Assembly: GCA_964384675.1 (NCBI GenBank)
Contig: CAYLNK010000172.1
Span: forward strand, 1 to 13,508
Direction of reading: 5' to 3'
DNA length: 13,508 bases
Origin: CAYLNK01 sp964384675
Lineage (GTDB): Bacteria; Acidobacteriota; Thermoanaerobaculia; UBA5066
Shown: positions 7,564-13,508 of the stretch, one piece after another
How the letters are laid out: each line of letters opens with the position of its first letter
How positions within the stretch are numbered: the first letter of the stretch is position 1
The notes under the pieces: generated by a model
Seen by the model: the letters and a program-made list of their open reading frames with translations, nothing else
Databases searched by the model: none
Told to the model about the DNA's origin: nothing
Made by a program: the position numbers and the translations under genes

Positions 7564-7717
7564 CGATTACGCGCGGCGTAGCGGAGCGGCCCGCCGAGGG
7601 CACCGGCTGGGGGCCCGGACGCACCCCTCCCCCGGCCGTTCGGCCCCGCCCCGCTGAGATACGGTCTCCGGGGCCTGGCATCGGGCCCGGCTCCCGGACG
7701 GCCGCCCGATTACGCGC
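7564..7717. repeat. Pair of 11-bp direct repeats (CGATTACGCGC)
   Basis: CGATTACGCGC occurs at 7564-7574 and again at 7707-7717, both in the non-coding stretch between gcvPB and the FadL-family gene. The first copy forms one arm and loop of the CGCGCG-ATTA-CGCGCG hairpin just after gcvPB. The second lies 14 bp upstream of the predicted -35 of the next operon. They could be an operator pair or chance in GC-rich DNA. Confidence 0.45.
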
Positions 7718-7731
7718 CGCGTCGACCCGGC

Positions 7732-7760
7732 TTGACTCGGTATCGCCCGGGACGAAGAAT
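7732..7760 (+). promoter_or_regulatory. Predicted promoter of the FadL/GDSL operon
   Basis: TTGACT (7732-7737) and AAGAAT (7755-7760) are spaced by 17 bp, matching 5/6 and 4/6 of the sigma70 consensus. A start near 7767 gives a leader of about 55 nt to the GTG at 7822, with a strong ribosome site. The rest of the 7554-7821 gap is GC-rich, and beyond the repeats and hairpin described I see nothing coding in it. Confidence 0.5.
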
Positions 7761-7821
7761 GAGCCGGTGTTCAGACGGTTGCGTGCGTTCGCTTTCGGGC
7801 GAGAGAAGAAGGAGGAGTCTG

Positions 7822-9168
7822 GTGTTTAGTGTGAGCTTCGGGTCCGGTCCGGCCGGGAGGGGGCGCCTCGGCGCCGCCGTCCTCGCCGCGTCCCTTCTCG
7901 CGAGCGGCACCGCTTCGGCGGGCGGCTTCGCGATCCACGAGAAGAGCGCGAAGGCCACGACGATGGGCGGTGCGTTCGTCGCGCTCTCCGACGACCCCTC
8001 CGCGATGTACTACAACCCGGCGGGCCTCGTCGACGTCGGGGACAAGGACAAGGAACGCCTGGTGGTGATGGGCGGCGTCACGCTGATCCCGTTCCTCGGC
8101 TCCTTCGAAGGCGCCAACCCGTACCCGGGACAGAACTACGCGGTCGACATGAAGACCCAGATCTTCTTCCCGCCGCACCTGTTCGCCGCCTACAAGGCCT
8201 CCGACCGCGTCTCGATCGGTCTCGGGACCTGGTCGCCCTACGGCCTCTCCACGGCGTGGGAGGACCCGGACACCTTCCGCGGCCGTTTCCTCTCCCAGCG
8301 TGTCGACCTGCGCGTCTTCGCGCTCGGGCTCCAGGCCTCCGTCAAGGTCACCGACTGGCTGTCGATCGGCGCCGGCCCCGAGCTCCGGATCGGCGACGTC
8401 AAGCTCCAGCGGAACGCGTCGGCCTTCAACCCCTTCACCCAGCGGGTCGTCGACGTCGCTCACGTCGACGTCGTGGGGGACGGCTTCCAGTCGAAGCTGA
8501 CCTGGGCGGCCGGTCTCATGATCAAGCCGTGCGCCCGGCTCAAGTTCGGCGCCTCGTTCCACGCCCACGCCGACATCGACTTCGAGGGCTACACCACCTT
8601 CTATCCGATCTCGACGGGCAACCCGCAGCTCGACGGGGCCGTCGCCGCGGGCCTGCCGTTCGGCAAGCTGGTCCCGACGCGCACCACGATCCAGTTCCCC
8701 TCGTACACCCAGTTCGGCGCCTCCTACGAGCTGACCGACAAGCTGACCATCGCGGCCGCCGGCGACTACACCACCTGGAAGGTCTTCGACCAGACGGTCC
8801 TCAATTTCGACACGGTCGACAACAAGCCGGTGCCCGCCAGCGTCCTCCCGCACAACTGGGAGAACACCTGGGGCTTCCGCGCCGGCGTCTCCTACCAGGC
8901 GACGCCCAAGTTCTACGTCGGCGCCGGATACCTGGTCGACCAGACACCGCAGCCGGACGAGGACGTCTCGCCGCTGCTGCCGGACGCGAACCGCACCGGT
9001 GTCTCCATCGGCTTCGGCGTGAAGATGGGCGAGCACACGTCCGTCGAGGTCGGCAACCTCTTCCTGTTCTTCCACGAGCGCACCACGGCCACGAACAAGG
9101 ACAGCTACAACGGCACGTACAAGGTGTTCGCGGACCTCTTCACCTTCAACCTCCGGACCACGTTCTGA
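7822..9168 (+). CDS. FadL/OmpP1/TodX-family outer membrane transport protein
   Basis: A 448-residue precursor. The start is GTG 7822, placed 6 nt after GGAGG in GGAGGAG (7811-7817). A longer in-frame reading from 7732 would overlap the promoter and spoil the signal peptide. The leader (AGRGRLGAAVLAASLLASGTASA) ends with a signal peptidase I site after residue 33. The mature protein begins GGFAIHEKSAKATTMGGAF, the N-terminal hatch signature of FadL proteins, followed by DDPSAMYYNPAGL with the NPA motif. The remainder alternates in beta-strand fashion and ends in Phe (FNLRTTF), the usual outer membrane barrel terminus. The family moves long-chain fatty acids or other hydrophobic compounds across the outer membrane. 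The substrate cannot be told from sequence. A secreted GDSL hydrolase begins 10 bp downstream, suggesting lipid-derived ligands. Confidence 0.92.
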   Translation: MFSVSFGSGPAGRGRLGAAVLAASLLASGTASAGGFAIHEKSAKATTMGGAFVALSDDPSAMYYNPAGLVDVGDKDKERLVVMGGVTLIPFLGSFEGANPYPGQNYAVDMKTQIFFPPHLFAAYKASDRVSIGLGTWSPYGLSTAWEDPDTFRGRFLSQRVDLRVFALGLQASVKVTDWLSIGAGPELRIGDVKLQRNASAFNPFTQRVVDVAHVDVVGDGFQSKLTWAAGLMIKPCARLKFGASFHAHADIDFEGYTTFYPISTGNPQLDGAVAAGLPFGKLVPTRTTIQFPSYTQFGASYELTDKLTIAAAGDYTTWKVFDQTVLNFDTVDNKPVPASVLPHNWENTWGFRAGVSYQATPKFYVGAGYLVDQTPQPDEDVSPLLPDANRTGVSIGFGVKMGEHTSVEVGNLFLFFHERTTATNKDSYNGTYKVFADLFTFNLRTTF

Positions 9169-9178
9169 GGCGACCGCA

Positions 9179-10720
9179 ATGAGAGCGACGATGAAGACTT
9201 CCTTCCTCCGTACGGGCGCCGCGCTCGTCCTGGCGGCTGCCGTGGCGACCCCCGCCGCCGCCCAGATCGACTTCTCGAACTTCGTGCAGATCGGCGACTC
9301 CCTCACCGCCGGCTTCGTCGACGGCTGCTGGGTGGAGCACGGGCAGCGCGACTCGTACGGCGCGATCCTCGCCCGCCAGGGCGGGGCGGCGAGCTTCGAG
9401 CAGCCGTTCATCAAGGAGCCGGGCCTCGGGCCGTGCATCACCCTGCTGAGCCTCGCGCCGACCTTCGGGGCGAAGGCGAACACCGGCGTCCCGCTGAACC
9501 TGACCCTGGCCCGTCCCTACAACAACCTCGCCATCCCGGGCTACAACACGAAGGACGTCGTGACCGCCAAGTCGGCGGCCACCGCGTCCAACCTGAACCC
9601 GCTGACGGACCTGGTCCTGCGCGGCTCCGGCGCGACGGTGCTCCAGCAGGCGGCCTCCCTCAAGCCGAGCTTCGTGACGATCTTCATCGGGAACAACGAC
9701 ATCCTCGGCGCCGCCGGCGTCGGCGTCGCGCTCGAGGGCGTCACGCTCACCACGAAGGCGAGCTTCACGGCAAACCTCCAGACGATCGTCGACACGATGA
9801 AGGCCTCCCAGAGCGGGACCGCCAAGGGCGTCCTCCTCAACCTGGGTGACGTCACCTCGATCCCGTTCACGACGACGATCTCGCCCTACATCCCCGGCAC
9901 GAACAACACGGTCACGTTCCTCGGCCGCAAGTCGAAGCCCGATCCGGCCACCGGACTCAACACCGGCTTCGAGGCCGTCGCGCCGATCCCGGCGACCAGC
10001 CTCGTCACGCTCCGGGCGGCGGCTCTCCTCGCCACCGGCACCGGCATCCCGTGCGCGGTCCTGGACGCCGGCGGCGTCCCGGCAAGCGACATCCGCCGCA
10101 CCAACTGCAACAAGCCCCTCCCCGACGGGAACATCGAGCTCGACCTCACCACCACGCCGCCGTCCGTCAAGCTGGTGCAGGGCGTCGTCCTCTATCCGGA
10201 CGAGGTCGCGGCCATGAAGGCGCGGAACGTCGACTTCAACACGGCGATCTCGACCATCGGGGCGGCCTCCGGCTACAAGGTGTTCGACGTCAAGTCCGTC
10301 TTCACCGACATCGTGGCCAAGGGCCGCTCCTACGGCGGCATCACCATCCGGACGGGCTTCCTCTCGGGCGGCTTCTTCGGGTACGACGGCGTTCACCCGA
10401 CGTCGATCGGCTACGCCCTCTTCACGATCGACTTCATCAAGTTCCTGAACGCGAGCTTCGGCACCTCGATCCCGCAGCCCGATCTCTACCCGTTCTTCAC
10501 GAACGGCAACGCCCAGACCGGTGGCTTCCCGGCGGTGGTGGAGCCGACGCAGGAGCAGATCCAGGCCTACGCGGCCGAGGTCTACAGCGACGAGAACTGG
10601 GAGGCGGGCCTGAAGGACGTCTTCCGCGTCCAGCTGCCGACGGCCGCCGAGCTGCTGGGGCACGAGCCCGTACAGACCGTGGTTCCCGCTGGCGGACGGG
10701 CGGTCACCCGCCGTCCGTAA
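9179..10720 (+). CDS. Secreted SGNH/GDSL-family lipase/esterase-like hydrolase
   Basis: A 513-residue protein. The N-terminal signal peptide (MKTSFLRTGAALVLAAAVA) has a predicted cleavage after Ala28 (PAAA|Q). The SGNH blocks are present: GDSLTAG with nucleophile Ser41 (block I), NNLAIPGYN with Gly121 (block II), FIGNNDILG with GNND at 171-174 (block III), and YDGVHPTSIGY with Asp403 and His406 (block V). All catalytic residues are intact, so an active ester hydrolase is expected. Blocks III and V are separated by about 225 residues, much more than in compact GDSL lipases, and about 100 residues follow block V. I chose ATG 9179 (GAGG at 9167-9170, 8-nt spacer); ATG 9191 gives an equally good signal peptide. 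It follows the FadL gene by 10 bp and is closed by a terminator, so the two are co-transcribed. It probably releases fatty acids for the channel. Confidence 0.9.
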   Translation: MRATMKTSFLRTGAALVLAAAVATPAAAQIDFSNFVQIGDSLTAGFVDGCWVEHGQRDSYGAILARQGGAASFEQPFIKEPGLGPCITLLSLAPTFGAKANTGVPLNLTLARPYNNLAIPGYNTKDVVTAKSAATASNLNPLTDLVLRGSGATVLQQAASLKPSFVTIFIGNNDILGAAGVGVALEGVTLTTKASFTANLQTIVDTMKASQSGTAKGVLLNLGDVTSIPFTTTISPYIPGTNNTVTFLGRKSKPDPATGLNTGFEAVAPIPATSLVTLRAAALLATGTGIPCAVLDAGGVPASDIRRTNCNKPLPDGNIELDLTTTPPSVKLVQGVVLYPDEVAAMKARNVDFNTAISTIGAASGYKVFDVKSVFTDIVAKGRSYGGITIRTGFLSGGFFGYDGVHPTSIGYALFTIDFIKFLNASFGTSIPQPDLYPFFTNGNAQTGGFPAVVEPTQEQIQAYAAEVYSDENWEAGLKDVFRVQLPTAAELLGHEPVQTVVPAGGRAVTRRP

Positions 10721-10746
10721 CGCGGTCCCTTCCCTATCCTGTAAAC

Positions 10747-10774
10747 GCGGGGCGGCCCATCCGGGCCGCCCCGC
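10747..10774 (+). terminator. Intrinsic-type terminator after the GDSL gene
   Basis: GCGGGGCGGCCC (10747-10758), loop ATCC, then GGGCCGCCCCGC (10763-10774) form a perfect 12-bp stem, followed by TTGCCTT, a weak T-rich tail. It lies 26 bp after the stop and ends the FadL/GDSL unit before efp. Confidence 0.75.
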
Positions 10775-10858
10775 TTGCCTTCCGGCGGGAGGCTCGGGTA
10801 CGCTCCGCGGGTTGCCCCGGATTCGATCTTGTGACTTTTCTCATTCGGCAGGACCCAG

Positions 10859-11419
10859 ATGATCACCGCAACTGAACTTCGCGCCGGAATGGTCGTCGTG
10901 CACAACGGCGAGCTTCACCGTACCCACTCGGTCATCCACAAGACCCCGGGGAACCTCCGCGGGTTCGTCCAGGCAAAGCTCCGCAACCTCCGGTCCGGCT
11001 CCATGAACGAGCACCGGTTCCGCTCGGAGGACCGGATCGAGCGGGCCTCCCTCGACACGCACGAGATGCAGTACCTGTACTCGGACGGCGAGGGGCACCA
11101 CTTCATGAACCAGGAGACGTACGACCAGATCCGGCTCTCCGACGACGTCGTCGGAGACGCGATGAAGTACCTCCTTCCCGAGACCGTCATCTCGGTCGAC
11201 TTCCACGACGGGAACCCGGTGTCGGTCGAGCTGCCGACCACCGTGAACCTCCGGATCGTGGAGGTGGAGCCCGGGATGCGGGGCGCCACGGCGTCCGCGT
11301 CGTACAAGCCCGCCAAGCTCGAGACCGGGCTCCTCGTGCAGGTGCCCCAGTTCGTCGAGGCGGGCACGGTGATCAAGATCGACACCCGCGACGACTCGTA
11401 CCTGGAGAGGGTCAGCTGA
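10859..11419 (+). CDS. efp: Translation elongation factor P with a PGNLR loop
   Basis: A 186-residue protein of standard length with the three beta domains of EF-P. It binds between the ribosomal P and E sites and relieves stalling at polyproline stretches. Hallmarks are RAGMVVVHNGELHRTHSVIHKTPG at the start, AKLRNLRSGSMNEHRFRSEDRIE, MQYLYSDGEGHHFMNQETYDQI, the C-terminal PGMRGATASASYKPAKLETGLLVQVP, and FVEAGTVIKIDTRDDSYLERV. At the loop that carries the modified Lys34 of E. coli (PGKG), this protein has PGNLRG, so Asn32 replaces the lysine and Arg34 lies two residues on. No EpmA/EarP-type modification site is therefore obvious. The ATG at 10859 has AGGA (10850-10853) with a 5-nt spacer. No convincing promoter was found between the upstream terminator and the gene. 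The stop overlaps the likely start of the next gene. Confidence 0.97.
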   Translation: MITATELRAGMVVVHNGELHRTHSVIHKTPGNLRGFVQAKLRNLRSGSMNEHRFRSEDRIERASLDTHEMQYLYSDGEGHHFMNQETYDQIRLSDDVVGDAMKYLLPETVISVDFHDGNPVSVELPTTVNLRIVEVEPGMRGATASASYKPAKLETGLLVQVPQFVEAGTVIKIDTRDDSYLERVS

Positions 11420-12411
11420 TCCTCCGCCGGGCACTTCCGCTGGGCGTGGTCGGTCTGACCCTCCTCGCCCTCTCCGCGCCGGCCCAGGTCCGGGCGGAGG
11501 GAGATGCCCCGGCCGACGGAGATGCCGCGATCGAGTCCGCCCTTCCGGCCGAGGCCACCGAGGTCGTCGAGGCCGCCCCCGCCCCCGTCTCCGTCGTGGG
11601 GTGCCGCTTCCGCGATCCCGAGGGCGGCGAGTGCTTCGCCAGCGCCGACGCCGCGGACCGCGCCTGGCTGGCCCAGGACGCCTACGCGGCAGCCGTGAAC
11701 GCCTCCGCGAAGCACGGCGTCGTCGCGACCCTCGACGAAGAGCTCGAGCCCGACCCGGACGAGGAGGACGACAGCGAGGACGGCGGGATGCTGGCGCCCG
11801 TCGACACGCTCGTTCCGGCCGACCGCCGGCTCCCGAGCCTGGAGGAGATCCAGCGCTCGCCCGCCAAACGCTCGTTCTGGGCGAACATGGCGCGCACCCT
11901 CAAAGGTCTCGTCGTCCGGAAGGCCGACGCCAAGCCGGTCTCCCTCCCCGAGGACGACCTCGGGTCGCTCTTCAGCGCCGGCTTCCCGATTCCGCTCGAG
12001 GACTTCCCGACGGCCAAGCTGCGGGACTCGTTCAACGCGCCGCGGGGCCGTCACCGCCGCCACCACGCGATCGACCTGCCGTCTCCGCGTGGGACCCCGG
12101 TCGTCGCCGTCGTGGACGGTGTGGTGGAGCGGCTCGGTCGCGACCGCCGCGGCGGGAACGTCTGCTACCTGAGGGACGAGTCCGGGAAGTTCATCTTCTA
12201 CTACGCTCACCTCGCCCGCCACGCGGAAGGCCTCCACGTCGGCTCGAAGGTGAAGAAGGGTGACGCACTCGGAGAGGTGGGCTCGACGGGCCACGTCATC
12301 GGCGGCCCCCACCTGCACTTCGCGATCTTCCGCGATACCGAGTCTCCCGCCCCGTGGAAGGGGCTGGTGGTCAACCCGTACCTCGTCTTCAGTACGTTCG
12401 TCGGGCGATAG
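11419..12411 (+). CDS. Secreted M23-family (LytM-type) metallopeptidase
   Basis: The C-terminal ~140 residues form a peptidase M23 domain that normally cleaves peptidoglycan cross-links. Numbered from GTG 11446, HHAID supplies zinc ligands His206 and Asp210, FYYAHL a conserved His255, and GGPHLHFAIF the HxH pair His289 and His291. All expected residues are present. Before it lies an acidic low-complexity region (EELEPDPDEEDDSEDGG). From GTG 11446 the protein has 321 residues and a leader without positive charge and without a ribosome site. Reading back to ATC 11419 or CTG 11416 adds ILRRALPLG, giving a normal signal peptide (RR, hydrophobic core, VRA end) at the right distance from GGAGAGG (11404-11410). 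I therefore place the start at 11419 with moderate confidence; it overlaps the efp stop (TGATC). It converges with yqgE at zero spacing. Confidence 0.88.
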   Translation: MLRRALPLGVVGLTLLALSAPAQVRAEGDAPADGDAAIESALPAEATEVVEAAPAPVSVVGCRFRDPEGGECFASADAADRAWLAQDAYAAAVNASAKHGVVATLDEELEPDPDEEDDSEDGGMLAPVDTLVPADRRLPSLEEIQRSPAKRSFWANMARTLKGLVVRKADAKPVSLPEDDLGSLFSAGFPIPLEDFPTAKLRDSFNAPRGRHRRHHAIDLPSPRGTPVVAVVDGVVERLGRDRRGGNVCYLRDESGKFIFYYAHLARHAEGLHVGSKVKKGDALGEVGSTGHVIGGPHLHFAIFRDTESPAPWKGLVVNPYLVFSTFVGR

Positions 12412-12420
12412 TCAGCTGAC
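12411..12420. other. 10-bp palindrome at the convergent stop codons
   Basis: GTCAGCTGAC is its own reverse complement and spans the last base of the peptidase TAG and the last codons of yqgE. It is too short to act as a terminator by itself. Confidence 0.5.
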
Positions 12421-12972
12421 GCCGCCGGTCGGCGTCGCGACCGCCTCCGGTCGCACCCCGAGCCGCGCGAGAGCTTCCTCCCAGAGCCCCTCGGCTCGAG
12501 CCGGGAACGCGAACGGGATCTCGTACGGAAGGACCAGCCACGATCCCTCTTCCATCTCCGATTCGAGCTGCCCGGGTGCCCAGCCGGAATAGCCGAAGAG
12601 GAGGAGACCTTCGGGGGTTTCGCCCTCGGTGAACGTCGAGAAGAGCTTCGGCAGGATCGCCGGCGACGCCGACACCCGGACCTCGGGGGCCATGTCGATC
12701 GAGTCGACTCCCGGGACGACCTCCCGGTGCACGACGATCAGCCCGTTCGTCAGGACGGGGCCGCCCAGACGCAGGGGCGTGTCTGGGTGCACGGAGTCGC
12801 AGAGCGGTGAGGGGAGGAGCGACGCGGCCTTCCGCTCGAGGACCCGGTTCACGATCCAGCCGAGGGCGCCCTCCGTGGTGTGATGGCCGATCAGGACGAC
12901 GGACCGCGCGAAGTTCGGGTCGAGGAGGACCGGAGCGGCGAGGAGGAGGTACGGCGCCTCCAGGGTCTCCAC
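12412..12972 (-). CDS. yqgE: YqgE/AlgH family protein (UPF0301)
   Basis: A 186-residue protein, the normal length for this family of small cytoplasmic alpha/beta proteins. The biochemical role is not settled; AlgH is linked to alginate regulation in Pseudomonas. Signatures are APVLLDPNFARSVVLIGHHT at the N-terminus, GALGWIVNRVL, LRLGGPVLTNGLIVVH, and the diagnostic LLFGYSGWAPGQLESEMEEGSWL near the C-terminus. The start is GTG 12972, with no good Shine-Dalgarno. It begins 10 nt after the stop of the TssC-like gene on the same strand, so translational coupling to that gene is likely. Its stop codon abuts the stop of the convergent peptidase gene with no base between, so neither gene has its own visible terminator. 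Confidence 0.93.
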   Translation of the reverse strand: METLEAPYLLLAAPVLLDPNFARSVVLIGHHTTEGALGWIVNRVLERKAASLLPSPLCDSVHPDTPLRLGGPVLTNGLIVVHREVVPGVDSIDMAPEVRVSASPAILPKLFSTFTEGETPEGLLLFGYSGWAPGQLESEMEEGSWLVLPYEIPFAFPARAEGLWEEALARLGVRPEAVATPTGGVS

Positions 12973-12982
12973 GGTCGAGGGC

Positions 12983-13508
12983 CTACGACGAGCCGCCCCA
13001 CCGCCCCGCGAGCGGGGCGGACGGGCTGGCGATCGACTGCACGCTGGGCAGGCGTACGAGGTCCTGGTCCTTGAACGAGAGGAGAGGCATCAGGCCGGAC
13101 TCCAGCAGGCGGCCGTAAGCCCGCACCGTGAGGACGACCTCCGCGCACGGCTTGCTCGACGTCTGGCCGTCCTTGCGCACGACGTGGAACGGCAGGCCGT
13201 CGATCTCCTGCCGGGCGCCGGTCATGTCCCAGCCCTCGGCGTCGAACGCTTCGGCCAGGAGGAGCGCCACCGCGAACGAGGCGCTTCCCCAGAGGTAGGA
13301 CTCGTGGGGGCGATCCTCGGTGAGCTCCTCGAAGGCGAAGCGCTCCAGCGGCTCCGTCGCCTTGCCGTACGGCATCCGGAGCAGGAGCCGCGGAAGGGCG
13401 AGGCCCAGGTATCGAGCCTGCGGCATCCGTTCCAGCGCGTCCCAGGCGGCGCGCGCGTCGGCCTCGGGCGGGCTCTGCCAGTCGGCCGGGTCGGCGGCGT
13501 CGGCGATC
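12983..13508 (-). CDS. tssC: TssC/VipB-like type VI secretion sheath protein, C-terminal part (5' end outside)
   Basis: The frame is open to the right edge and 174 C-terminal residues are visible. WDALERMPQARYLGLALPRLLLRMPYG followed by PHESYLWGSASFAVALLLAEAF closely resembles the conserved block of TssC, the large subunit of the contractile type VI secretion sheath (compare ARYIGLTMPRFLLRLPYG and HESYLWGNAAFA in Pseudomonas, from memory). Further conserved segments are DGLPFHVVRKDG, CAEVVLTVRAYGRLLESGLMPLLSFK and VQSIASPSAPLAGRW, where it stops. Classical TssC continues for several dozen residues, so this belongs to a shorter-tailed branch or a TssC-like paralogue. No other type VI gene is visible; any cluster would lie to the right. 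It is followed on the same strand by yqgE. Confidence 0.75.
   Translation of the reverse strand, partial: IADAADPADWQSPPEADARAAWDALERMPQARYLGLALPRLLLRMPYGKATEPLERFAFEELTEDRPHESYLWGSASFAVALLLAEAFDAEGWDMTGARQEIDGLPFHVVRKDGQTSSKPCAEVVLTVRAYGRLLESGLMPLLSFKDQDLVRLPSVQSIASPSAPLAGRWGGSS

Noticed and set aside
7732..7821. 30-codon upstream extension of the FadL-family protein
   Set aside because: It covers the predicted promoter and places a basic Arg-rich stretch before the signal peptide. GTG 7822 has a strong GGAGG site.
7771..10663. Long minus-strand frames opposite the FadL and GDSL genes
   Set aside because: They have shadow composition. The plus strand carries signal peptides and intact family motifs.
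10693..10717. Hairpin at the end of the GDSL gene
   Set aside because: A 10-bp stem with one bulge overlaps the final codons, but the better perfect-stem terminator is 30 bp downstream and this one has no T tail.
10775..10858. Promoter for efp
   Set aside because: TTGCCC (10812-10817) is a weak -35 and no acceptable -10 follows at 16-18 bp. I could not support a call.

Overview
The window is uniformly GC-rich chromosomal DNA with tightly packed genes and strong G/C preference at third codon positions. I see no transposase, integrase, tRNA, rRNA or CRISPR. The gene complement suggests Acidobacteriota or a nearby lineage: a split glycine decarboxylase (gcvPA plus gcvPB), an elongation factor P with a PGNLR loop (which I recall from Acidobacteria), PEGA-domain and cyclic-nucleotide-binding proteins, and a FadL porin beside a GDSL lipase. 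This placement is inference from families, not from a marker gene.

Left part (1-2950): the C-terminal end of a PEGA-domain protein reads rightward into the window behind a long Pro/Thr/Ala-rich linker. Facing it on the minus strand is a two-gene unit: a membrane-anchored HEAT-repeat protein and a protein with one clear and one degenerate cyclic-nucleotide-binding domain, joined by a TGATG stop/start overlap. It looks like a signalling pair of unknown role.

Centre (2960-7553): gcvT-gcvH-gcvPA-gcvPB, encoding the T, H and two-subunit P proteins of the glycine cleavage system. The fourth component, dihydrolipoyl dehydrogenase (L protein), is not in the window. A sigma70-like promoter sits so close to gcvT that the mRNA should be nearly leaderless, and no glycine riboswitch fits in the 59-bp divergent gap. 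A perfect 11-bp hairpin lies between gcvPA and gcvPB.

Right-centre (7700-10775): a FadL-family outer membrane channel and a secreted SGNH/GDSL hydrolase, 10 bp apart, with a recognisable promoter before them and a strong hairpin terminator after. Together they look like a lipid-ester hydrolysis and fatty-acid or hydrophobic-compound uptake pair.

Right part (10859-13508): efp, then an M23 (LytM-type) secreted peptidase whose start appears to be a non-ATG codon overlapping the efp stop. Convergent to it, with no intergenic bases, is yqgE/algH, preceded by the 3' end of a TssC/VipB-like type VI secretion sheath gene that runs off the right edge.

Most of the window is ordinary housekeeping. The points most worth a second look are the efp loop, the non-canonical start of the peptidase, the near-leaderless gcvT, the HEAT/CNB pair and the short-tailed TssC-like protein. 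I did not find convincing evidence of a wholly new system.
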